Of a stretch of 64,000 nt of DNA, positions 35,647 through 43,454 are shown in pieces. The stretch spans positions 32,501 to 96,500 of the forward strand of contig NZ_LMGZ01000002.1 in the NCBI RefSeq assembly GCF_001427605.1, written 5' to 3'. Each line of letters opens with the position of its first letter. Position 1 is the first letter of the stretch. The DNA comes from Devosia sp. Root635. GTDB lineage: Bacteria > Pseudomonadota > Alphaproteobacteria > Rhizobiales > Devosiaceae. Under the pieces are notes generated by a model. It searched no databases, was not told where the DNA came from, and saw only the letters and a list, made by a program, of their open reading frames with translations. The position numbers were made by a program, and so were the translations under genes.

Positions 35647-36873
35647 ATGCATATTCTCATTGTCTCTCAGTACTTCTGGCCGGAAAACTTCAAGATCAAC
35701 GATCTGGCCGAGGAGCTGGTGCGTCGAGGTCACCGCGTCACAGTGCTCACCGGCAAGCCGAACTATCCATCTGGCGAGGTCCTGGAGGATTTCAGGAAGG
35801 ATCCGGCGCACTATGCCTTCCTCAATGGTGTCGAAATCGTTCGAATTCCTATGCTTGCAAGGGGGCGGGGTAGTCTGCGGTTGGCGCTCAACTATGCCTG
35901 CTTCGCGGCGTCGGCATGCCTGTTTGGCCCCTGGAAGCTCCGGAAGGTGCGGGTCGATGCGATTTTCGTCTTCCAGGTATCGCCTGGTACGGTGGGCGTT
36001 CCGGCAGTGTTGCTCAAATACCTTAAGCGCACCCGCCTTGTGCTTTGGATACAGGATCTGTGGCCGGAGACGCTCGATGCCATAGGCATAACCAAGGGTG
36101 GTCTCCCGGTCTGGCTGATCGGCGAGATGATGAGCTTTATCTACAAAAATTGTGACCTGGTGCTCGCCCAATCGCGCAGCTTCGTGCCGTTAGTGCAGGG
36201 ACGCACCGATAAGCCGGAATCCGTTGTGTATTTTCCGGGCTGGGCAGACCCTCCAAGCGGTGCGGCTGTAGATCGGGCGCCCGAGATCGCCCTCCGCCCC
36301 GATACCTTCACCATCATGTTCGCCGGCAATGTCGGGGTGGCCCAGGACCTCCCAGCGGTGTTGCGCGCTGCCGCCATCGTCAAGCAGAACCGACCGGACA
36401 TTCGCTGGATCATCGTGGGCGATGGGAGAATGTTCGATTTTGTGGAAGCCGAAGTTGCCAGATTGGACCTGGGTGGCCAGGTGACGTTGGCCGGACGGTT
36501 TCCACCTGAACGCATGACGTCGTTCTATCGCCATGCCGATGCCCTGCTGGTATCGCTGCAGGATAAGCCCATCTTTGCCATGACCATTCCGAGCAAGGTT
36601 CAGTCCTATCTGCAGTCCGGCATCCCAATCCTGTGCATGGTAGGCGGCGAAACCGCAGAAATTGTTACCCGTTCTGGTGCAGGACTTGCCGTTTCCCCGG
36701 GCGACAGCGACGGCTTGGCGCGCGCGGTGACGGCGATGGCCGACTTGTCTGAAAACGACCGCAAAGCAATGGGAGAGCAAGGCAAAGCATATGCCGCTCG
36801 CGAATTTGACCGCGGCAACCTGATTGCGCGCCTGGAAGGTTATTTCAAGCGTCTGACCGGGCAGCCTAGCTAG
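35647..36873 (+). CDS. Glycosyltransferase, WbuB type (GT4)
   Basis: 408 residues. Starts HILIVSQYFWPENFKINDLAEELVRRGHRVTVLTGKPNYPSG, the hallmark of WbuB-like transferases, with FVFQVSPGTVGVPAVLL, LWIQDLWPETL and a donor half IMFAGNVGVAQDLPAVLRAAAIV. In E. coli O26-like loci wbuB follows the fnlABC genes and is linked to L-FucNAc or L-QuiNAc transfer; the same order here suggests the same donor. Its TAG stop shares the bases CTAG with the stop of the convergent gene. Confidence 0.9.
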   Translation: MHILIVSQYFWPENFKINDLAEELVRRGHRVTVLTGKPNYPSGEVLEDFRKDPAHYAFLNGVEIVRIPMLARGRGSLRLALNYACFAASACLFGPWKLRKVRVDAIFVFQVSPGTVGVPAVLLKYLKRTRLVLWIQDLWPETLDAIGITKGGLPVWLIGEMMSFIYKNCDLVLAQSRSFVPLVQGRTDKPESVVYFPGWADPPSGAAVDRAPEIALRPDTFTIMFAGNVGVAQDLPAVLRAAAIVKQNRPDIRWIIVGDGRMFDFVEAEVARLDLGGQVTLAGRFPPERMTSFYRHADALLVSLQDKPIFAMTIPSKVQSYLQSGIPILCMVGGETAEIVTRSGAGLAVSPGDSDGLARAVTAMADLSENDRKAMGEQGKAYAAREFDRGNLIARLEGYFKRLTGQPS

Positions 36874-37985
36874 CCCACATTGTCCCCACGGCCTCGTCCC
36901 AGCGCGGTATCCACGATGATCCTGAGGTCGAGCAACAGTGATTGCAACTGACCGTAGCATATGTCGTACCCAGCCAAGCGGGCAGGGTTGCTCATGTCGA
37001 TCCGGTTGACCTGACCAAGACCGGTAATTCCAGGCTTGAGTTTGAGGGACCCATTAGCGCGACGTGCGTCAATTAGATCGACTTGGATAGGAAGGCAAGG
37101 ACGCGGACCGACGAGGCTCACTTGGTTGAGAATGATGTTGATAATCTGAGGAAGCTCATCGAGCTTGGTTGCACGAAGCAATCGTCCGAGGCTGGTCACA
37201 GCTGTTGCGCGGACCTCATGCGTCGCTGCCTCGGCCGTACCAAGCTTCATGGTCCTGAACTTGTAGCACTTAAATAATTCGCCATCGCGTCCAACGCGAA
37301 CCTGAGTGAATAACCCGGGGCCAGGTGACTGCAGCTTCACGCCAATCCATACTAGGATCAAAAGCCACCACAGCAGCAGAACGACGGTTAGGGCAAAGGC
37401 CAGATCGACGGCACGTTTGGCCCCTCGAAATACCCAGTTGCCGGTCTGTCCCTCGCTGACAATCAACCGTGGGGGTCCGCCGTGCGCTGCAACATCGAGC
37501 AGCGTACGGCAAACCAGGTCAACGCCGACGACCGGCCGAAACGCGGATACTATCTGTCGAAAAAGGCTCGCTTTACCTGCTGGCGCCTCAACTTTTGGCA
37601 GATAGACGTTGATTACATCCAGCGCCTTGCCCGACAGGTCCGCTGCGGCCGACCGCATGCTCGCGGCAATGAGCAAGGGGTCGTCGCGGCCCAGCGCGTC
37701 AATTGAGGTCACTTTGATAACGCGCGCAATGCTGCTGTTGAGACGCTCGAATTCGGCTGTGTCGGCGGCGCCTGCCTTGGACGGATCGTCCAGGTGGATC
37801 AACGCAATATAGCCGTTGCTGCCCAAAGCAAGATCCCCGTAGTGGCAGCAATTGATGTGAGGATAAATTCGTTTAAGGGCTGTCGGGTCCGACCCGACCA
37901 AAAGCAGTTCCACGTTCTGGCTGGCCAACATCGACACGACCTGCCGGCCCATATGGCCGCTGGCGCCCGTAATAACTATCACCAC
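36870..37985 (-). CDS. Fusion: NAD(P)-binding domain plus monotopic phosphoglycosyl transferase
   Basis: About 371 residues. Residues 1-170 are a Rossmann domain (VVIVITGASGHMGRQVVSML) without the YxxxK of active SDRs. Residues ~178-371 are a bacterial sugar transferase (PF02397): FRGAKRAVDLAFALTVVLL membrane helix, GPGLFTQVRVGRDGELFKCYKFRTM, and LDELPQIINIILNQVSLVGPRP with the catalytic Asp-Glu pair. It should start the repeat unit by moving a sugar-1-phosphate to undecaprenyl phosphate. The GTG at 37985, one base past the upstream stop and with GGGAG behind it, is the likely start. Confidence 0.87.
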   Translation of the reverse strand: MVIVITGASGHMGRQVVSMLASQNVELLLVGSDPTALKRIYPHINCCHYGDLALGSNGYIALIHLDDPSKAGAADTAEFERLNSSIARVIKVTSIDALGRDDPLLIAASMRSAAADLSGKALDVINVYLPKVEAPAGKASLFRQIVSAFRPVVGVDLVCRTLLDVAAHGGPPRLIVSEGQTGNWVFRGAKRAVDLAFALTVVLLLWWLLILVWIGVKLQSPGPGLFTQVRVGRDGELFKCYKFRTMKLGTAEAATHEVRATAVTSLGRLLRATKLDELPQIINIILNQVSLVGPRPCLPIQVDLIDARRANGSLKLKPGITGLGQVNRIDMSNPARLAGYDICYGQLQSLLLDLRIIVDTALGRGRGDNVG

Positions 37986-37986
37986 G

Positions 37987-39942
37987 TCAAACGCTCCCGA
38001 CGTTCTCGAGTGCCTTTGGAAGTTCTGATTTGGTATCGGACTCCAGGACCAGTTCGAACAGCAAGTGTCGCGCCGCCTGCTCGTCACCCGCCCGGATTGC
38101 AGCTGCCAATGCCTCCATTCGCCTCGCCAGAGACCCTGTTTGACGTGCTATTGCCGTTGCCTTCAGGATTTTTGGATGCCGCGTCTGCACGGCGCTGGCT
38201 TCATCGTAGAACAATTCTTCATACATTTTTTCGCCTGGACGCTTGCCGATCGCGACGATCTCGATATCGCCGTCGGGCTCGCGTTCAGACTTCACCGTCA
38301 GACCTGCCAGACGAACCATATTCTCTGCCAAATCTGAAATCAGCACAGGCTCACCCATATCCAGCAGGAAGACGTCCCCTCCTTCCGACAGGGCTCCCGC
38401 TTGAACTATCAGTTCTGCCGCCTCGGCAATCGACATGAAATATCGGGTCATTCCAGGGTCGGTGAGGGTCACCGGACCGCCATGGGCAATCTGTTCCTTG
38501 AACAGCGGGACGACCGAGCCATTTGATCCCAATACATTGCCGAACCGTACCGCACAAAACCGCTGGCCCGATCCATTGGCCTTGGCCTGCATGGACTTCT
38601 CCTGCACCACCAACTCGGCCCAGCGCTTTGTAGCGCCCATGATATTGGTGGGACGGACAGCTTTGTCGGTTGAAATTAGCACGAAATCGCGCACGCCGAG
38701 CTCACTGGCGGCATCGGCGACTGTCGCTGTGCCAAATACGTTGTTGCTGATGCCCTCCAGCACATTTGCTTCGACCAGTGGAACATGTTTGTGCGCGGCA
38801 GCATGGAACAGCACTTCGATGCCGTGATCCCGTATCGTCTGCCGCAGTCGGTCCGCATTGGTCACCGATCCCAACACTGGGACGATCGAAACGTCGCCCG
38901 CCGCCGAAAGCTCCTTGTCGATCTGATATAGTGCGAATTCGTTAGCCTCGAAAAGCACAAGGCGCTGCGGGCGCCACTGCGCGATCTTGCGGCAGAGTTC
39001 TGAGCCTATGGAACCGCCTGCGCCGGTTACCATGATCGTTCGTCCGACGATCATGCCGCGGATCAGGTCGAGGTCTGGCGGCACCGAAGATCGACCAAGA
39101 AGCTCGTCGATCTCGATCTCACGAATATGACTGACCATATAGCGTCCGGTCACTAGATCGGTCATGGCGGGAAGCGACTGCACCTTGATCCCAAAGCCAC
39201 TCAGATTGGCCACGATCTCCTTGCGCCGGGAACTGGATAGAGACGGTATCGACAGGATGACCTGCTTCACGCCGAAATCGCGGATCAGGGTGGGCAGATG
39301 CGACGGATTGTAGATGCGAATGCCGCCGACCTCTCGCCCTTGCAAAAGCTGCAAATCATCCAGAAAACCAACGATGAAATGGCTTCCGCGCAGGGAATGC
39401 GCCAACTGCGACCCGGCTTCTCCCGCGCCGTAAATCACGACAGCAGGTCTTTGCATCAACGACTTTCGGGATACTGGCCAGAATAGCCATTTGGCAGTGA
39501 AGCGACTGCCGATGATAACGAAGGAAGCCAGCGCCCAGTACATGATCGGCACGGAGCGCGGCACAATGCCCCGGCCGGCCATCGTCGTCAGAAATGCGAT
39601 CAAAACCCAGAAGATGGTGGCAATGGTTACCGCCTTGAGCATCGTCCAGATGGCTCGCTCGGGCAGGTATCGAACAACTGAGCGGTAAAGCCCCATCGGG
39701 ATGAAGACGGGAATGGCGACCAGGGGAGCCGACAGAATAATCCATAACTGATCTACAGTGTTCGGCAGGTTCCAGCGGTCAAATCTAAGGCCGTAGCTTG
39801 CCCACAGGACGACCGATAGCGCAGTGATATCAAAGCAGACCAAAGCCAATCGCTTCCACGGGCGCGACAGCGCCAGCAATTGCATTCTCAGCTTTTCAAA
39901 CACCGTATCAGCCTTCATTTGAATTCCAAGTGCACGTCTCAT
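37987..39942 (-). CDS. Membrane-bound UDP-GlcNAc 4,6-dehydratase (WbpM/FlaA1/CapD type)
   Basis: 651 residues. Four N-terminal helices, a CoA-binding-like first Rossmann domain (VVIYGAGEAGSQLAHSL) and a C-terminal dehydratase domain (IMVTGAGGSIGSELCRKI; HAAAHKHVPLVEANVLEG; LISTDKAVRPTNIMGATKRWAE). The Ser-Met-Lys set with Met replacing Tyr matches WbpM. It makes UDP-4-keto-6-deoxy-GlcNAc, a precursor of D-QuiNAc, D-FucNAc or bacillosamine. One base separates it from the fused transferase, which may use its product. An ATG 8 codons in is an alternative start. Confidence 0.92.
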   Translation of the reverse strand: MRRALGIQMKADTVFEKLRMQLLALSRPWKRLALVCFDITALSVVLWASYGLRFDRWNLPNTVDQLWIILSAPLVAIPVFIPMGLYRSVVRYLPERAIWTMLKAVTIATIFWVLIAFLTTMAGRGIVPRSVPIMYWALASFVIIGSRFTAKWLFWPVSRKSLMQRPAVVIYGAGEAGSQLAHSLRGSHFIVGFLDDLQLLQGREVGGIRIYNPSHLPTLIRDFGVKQVILSIPSLSSSRRKEIVANLSGFGIKVQSLPAMTDLVTGRYMVSHIREIEIDELLGRSSVPPDLDLIRGMIVGRTIMVTGAGGSIGSELCRKIAQWRPQRLVLFEANEFALYQIDKELSAAGDVSIVPVLGSVTNADRLRQTIRDHGIEVLFHAAAHKHVPLVEANVLEGISNNVFGTATVADAASELGVRDFVLISTDKAVRPTNIMGATKRWAELVVQEKSMQAKANGSGQRFCAVRFGNVLGSNGSVVPLFKEQIAHGGPVTLTDPGMTRYFMSIAEAAELIVQAGALSEGGDVFLLDMGEPVLISDLAENMVRLAGLTVKSEREPDGDIEIVAIGKRPGEKMYEELFYDEASAVQTRHPKILKATAIARQTGSLARRMEALAAAIRAGDEQAARHLLFELVLESDTKSELPKALENVGSV

Positions 39943-40450
39943 GAATGACCAGGTAGGTCAATATACCGAAGGCAAGCTGGGATCGGCCGACGGTGGATGC
40001 CATGCAGCATGGACGCAGTTGCGCCGCGGAAGTGCCCGCTTGCACTCGAGGTAAGCATGGCGACCCCGATCGCCCAATCAGGAAATGTGTGCCTTTTTCC
40101 ATGTCGGTACCACGCAAAGGCTCCTGTGATTTTCGCAATCACGGAAACCGTTGGCGCAGGAAGCGCCCGAGGCCGAGCGGTACCGTAGGTCACGGTCCGA
40201 TCGCCGAGTTCGTCTATAATAGTGGTCATTATGGGGCGCGTCGGTGACTGCGTTGCACTTTGACCATTTTGACAACTCACTATCGCAGGTCGATTCTAAG
40301 ATCGAAGTCGCACCGATGTTAGAACCGCCGCATCGCCGACGGGCCGACCAACATCTGGCTCCCTTCTTCGCGCGCATGGCGTACCGACCCACCATCGCGC
40401 CTTTCGGTTCTGTCCCCGGCGGTTGCTACGCCGAGGACACGGATTGGGCA
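39943..40450. other. 508-base intergenic region without a recognised gene
   Basis: Lies between the dehydratase start and the protease end, so it must hold the promoter of the leftward dehydratase/transferase pair and the end of the protease transcript. Short ORFs on both strands carry no known motif. No clear intrinsic terminator or promoter pair was identified by eye. Confidence 0.5.
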
Positions 40451-43309
40451 TCAAACGATATAGAAATCGGAGTTATTGACGACGAGGCCGGCATCGAGAT
40501 GGGCGAAAAGCACGGAGCCGCCGGCGGCGTTGCCGTTGCTGTCGTAGTAGAGGTTGCCGGTATCGGTTTCATAGATGATGTGGTGGTTGCCAGTCGTCGC
40601 CTGGCCCGCCGCGTTGGCGACGAACTGCGCGGCCGAGAGCACGCCGAGGCCTGTTATCGCGGTGAAGATGGCGTTTTCCAGCTGGATGGTATCATCGTTG
40701 TGGCTGAAATCGTCGATAGTGTCGACGTTGCCGGCGAGGGCGGTGTTGAAGATGAAGGTGTCCGCCCCCCCAAGGCCGCGCAGGATATCGTTCCGTAGGC
40801 CGCCATTGAGCACGTTGTTGCCCGCATTGCCGACGATAGTCTGGGCCATGCTATTGCCTGACAGCGTCATGGAGACGGTGGACGCCTCGTTGGTGGTCGC
40901 CAGGTATTCGACGTGGTCGTCGGCGGCGAGCGTGTAGCTGGTCGATGCCAGCACACGGTCGAGCGTGCCCTGACCGATCCCCTCCTGAATGGTGTCGTAG
41001 GCGCTGTCGACATAGTAGAAGTCATTGCCGCCCAGGCCTCGCAGGTCGTCGATGCCCCCACCCCCATTGAGGATGTTGGAGCCGGCATTACCAACGAGAA
41101 TCTGGTTCAGACCGTTGCCCACGAGGTTGATCGTCGTCGTGCCTGCTTCGTTAGTTGTCGCAAGATATTCGATGTCGTCATCGGCAGCGAGAGTGAACGT
41201 GGCGGATGCCAGCACGCGATCCAACGTTCCCTGTCCTGCGACTTCCTGAATCTGGTCGCCATAGCTGTCGACATAATAGGTGTCGTTGCCGGCAAGGCCA
41301 CGCAGGATGTCGAAGCCGCCATGGCCGTTGAGGATATTGGCCGCCGCGTTGCCCACCAGGGTTTGGGCAAAGGCATTGCCGACGAAGTTGATGATATTGG
41401 TGGCGGCCTGATTGATGGTCTGAATCAGCTCAATTTCGGTGAGCGCCGACAGGGTGTATGTGGTCGACGCGATGATACGGTCGCTACCCTCGCCTTCTTC
41501 CTCGATCACGCTGTCACCGGCGAGGTCGACGAAATACGTATCCGCACCCAATCCACCGCGCATCGTGTCGGCGCCCGCGCCGCCGTTGAGGACGTTGGCG
41601 ACATTGTTGCCACGCAACAGGTCGGCGCCCGAGCCGCCCGTAGCGTTCTCGATCATGTTGATGGCAATATTGTTGACCAGCACGACATTGGCCATGGCAA
41701 TATTGTTGGCAACCGAGCCGATCTTGGAGAATGTTCCAGGGCGAAGATCGATGGACACGGCCTGGGTCTGGGCCGACGCGTCGATCAGGTCTATCCCGCC
41801 AGCATCATAGATCGTGGCGATAGCCGTATAGTTCGTGCCGGCGAGCAGACCATTGTCAGCCAGCTGATACTCTCCACCGGTGCCAAAATAGTTGGTGTTA
41901 CCAGTTCGAGTGGTCAGATTGGCGCCGTAGAGCTGCTGCAGCGCAATTATGTCATAAAGCATCGGCGTCACCGGCCAGGCCTGGGCCTGTGCAGGTTGCC
42001 CCGCTACGCCGGGATGGGCGACGTAGGACATAACCGTAAACTGATTGTTGTTGGTCGCATCGCCGGCAGTGTTGTTGGGATCCTCGTTCGGATGATGCAG
42101 GCCCAGCCCATGACCCAGCTCATGAAGATAGGTTTGCCAGCCGGTATTGCCGTATGAAGCGGAAGCCTGGTCGGCGAGGCCATGGTTGATCCACACGTCA
42201 CCGTGGTCGGAGGCCTGGCCAAGTGTGCCGGGGAAATTGGACACGAAACCATAAAGGCCCGGGTAGTCAACGAAGTCCGCGCCGCCGAAGACAATATCGC
42301 CGGCAGCGACAGTGCCATTTCTGACCTCGAACACCCAAAGGCCCTGTTGACCCGTATTGCCGACAGTGTCCTCAAGCGCCAGCACGGCGCCCTGGTTGCC
42401 CGAAGCGGGGAGCTCGAAATAATCATTGCTGTTGCCGGCCGAATAGCCGGCATGCGCTACGTTCCCGCCAAGGCCGCTCGGGCTGCCACCGCTAGCCGTA
42501 CCTGTCGTCCAGTTGATATCTTCATAGCGGAACACGATGTCGAAATCGCCGCCGCCCCGATCGAATAGCTGCAACTGAAACGAATTGAGGCTTTCGCCGT
42601 GGTGATTGTAATAGCCAACGTCGTTCCAGGTGAAGGTGACAACATCACGGACCGTATCGAGATCGACGTAGATCGGGGCGCTCTGCGATCCGGTGGATGG
42701 CAAACGTGTGTCAACATCGGCCCAGAATGGTGCGATAATCGGCGTCGACCCCCCCGTGATCTGTGAGGGCGTGTAGGTGCCGACGGGGCCGGAAAACGAA
42801 ATATTGCCGTTGGTGTTGACGTAAACGGACGAGCCGTTCACCCCGAAGAAGTTAAGTCCATTTTCGAATACGGAAGATAAATCGACCTGAGTCGAGCCAT
42901 CGTCATTGCGCGGCATGGTCTGCTCGCCAAACCCGGCCGGCCCGCCGAGCCCGCCAACGAGAGTGCCATTGCCGGTTATTGCACTGCCCGGCGTAGCGCC
43001 TCCCGAATCGACCGAGCCGGCAACGAGGTTGATATTGGCAACGTCGTTCCACGCGGCAATCGCCAGTTGCGCCAGCGCGCGTTCCTGAGCGGTAAGTGAG
43101 AAATTCGAGGTGCCCAGCGGCAGGTTTACATCGAAGTCGGACTCCAGGCTGGACATATCGTAGTGGTCGTTCGTGCCGCTACTGTCCTGATCAATTTGAG
43201 GGTAGTAGTTGGGCAGCGTCGAGCCGGCGAATGAATAGGTTAAAACTTGGTTGCCGGTGTGCCAACCGTGTGCCCCGTTGACCAAAAGTGAGCCTGGTGT
43301 GGTCGCCAT
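40451..43309 (-). CDS. Secreted RTX metalloprotease, serralysin (M10) type with NIDO domain
   Basis: 952 residues, no Sec signal. N-terminal peptidase part (HTGNQVLTYSFAG...AAWNDVANINLVAG), then a nidogen-like domain at about 140-270 (NGLNFFGVNGSSVYVNTNGNISF...FQLQLFDRGGGDFDIVFRYEDINW). The zinc site HELGHGLGLHH lies near residue 395 and the Met-turn is VMSYV. The C-terminal half has RTX nonapeptides (GGAGADTMRGGLGADTYFV and others) and two-plus copies of an ~87-residue repeat. The end DFYIV, a hydrophobic run after Asp, is the type I secretion signal. The ABC and HlyD genes upstream should export it. GAGGAAAA precedes the ATG. Confidence 0.93.
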   Translation of the reverse strand: MATTPGSLLVNGAHGWHTGNQVLTYSFAGSTLPNYYPQIDQDSSGTNDHYDMSSLESDFDVNLPLGTSNFSLTAQERALAQLAIAAWNDVANINLVAGSVDSGGATPGSAITGNGTLVGGLGGPAGFGEQTMPRNDDGSTQVDLSSVFENGLNFFGVNGSSVYVNTNGNISFSGPVGTYTPSQITGGSTPIIAPFWADVDTRLPSTGSQSAPIYVDLDTVRDVVTFTWNDVGYYNHHGESLNSFQLQLFDRGGGDFDIVFRYEDINWTTGTASGGSPSGLGGNVAHAGYSAGNSNDYFELPASGNQGAVLALEDTVGNTGQQGLWVFEVRNGTVAAGDIVFGGADFVDYPGLYGFVSNFPGTLGQASDHGDVWINHGLADQASASYGNTGWQTYLHELGHGLGLHHPNEDPNNTAGDATNNNQFTVMSYVAHPGVAGQPAQAQAWPVTPMLYDIIALQQLYGANLTTRTGNTNYFGTGGEYQLADNGLLAGTNYTAIATIYDAGGIDLIDASAQTQAVSIDLRPGTFSKIGSVANNIAMANVVLVNNIAINMIENATGGSGADLLRGNNVANVLNGGAGADTMRGGLGADTYFVDLAGDSVIEEEGEGSDRIIASTTYTLSALTEIELIQTINQAATNIINFVGNAFAQTLVGNAAANILNGHGGFDILRGLAGNDTYYVDSYGDQIQEVAGQGTLDRVLASATFTLAADDDIEYLATTNEAGTTTINLVGNGLNQILVGNAGSNILNGGGGIDDLRGLGGNDFYYVDSAYDTIQEGIGQGTLDRVLASTSYTLAADDHVEYLATTNEASTVSMTLSGNSMAQTIVGNAGNNVLNGGLRNDILRGLGGADTFIFNTALAGNVDTIDDFSHNDDTIQLENAIFTAITGLGVLSAAQFVANAAGQATTGNHHIIYETDTGNLYYDSNGNAAGGSVLFAHLDAGLVVNNSDFYIV

Positions 43310-43330
43310 TCTATATTTTCCTCAACTACC

Positions 43331-43379
43331 CTGCCTTAAATATGCACATAGTAAGGCAGTCGTAAATGGCTACGTTTAC
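43331..43379 (-). promoter_or_regulatory. Two inverted repeats upstream of the protease gene
   Basis: ctgcctta (43331-43338) pairs with taaggcag (43352-43359), and gtaaa (43362-43366) with tttac (43375-43379). They lie 22-70 bases before the protease ATG, in its leader or promoter. A weak promoter (TTTACG, 17 bases, ATATTT) overlaps them. Operator or leader stem; unproven. Confidence 0.4.
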
Positions 43380-43454
43380 AAGTTGAGAGAATATGGTCAA
43401 GCCGTTTGGATGATTTGATGCGCCGTAGACACAGTGGAACGGCAGTCGAACGAG

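Noticed and set aside
40451..41620. Direct repeats considered as a CRISPR array
   Set aside because: They are in-frame RTX protein repeats, too long and too similar throughout to be repeat-spacer units.
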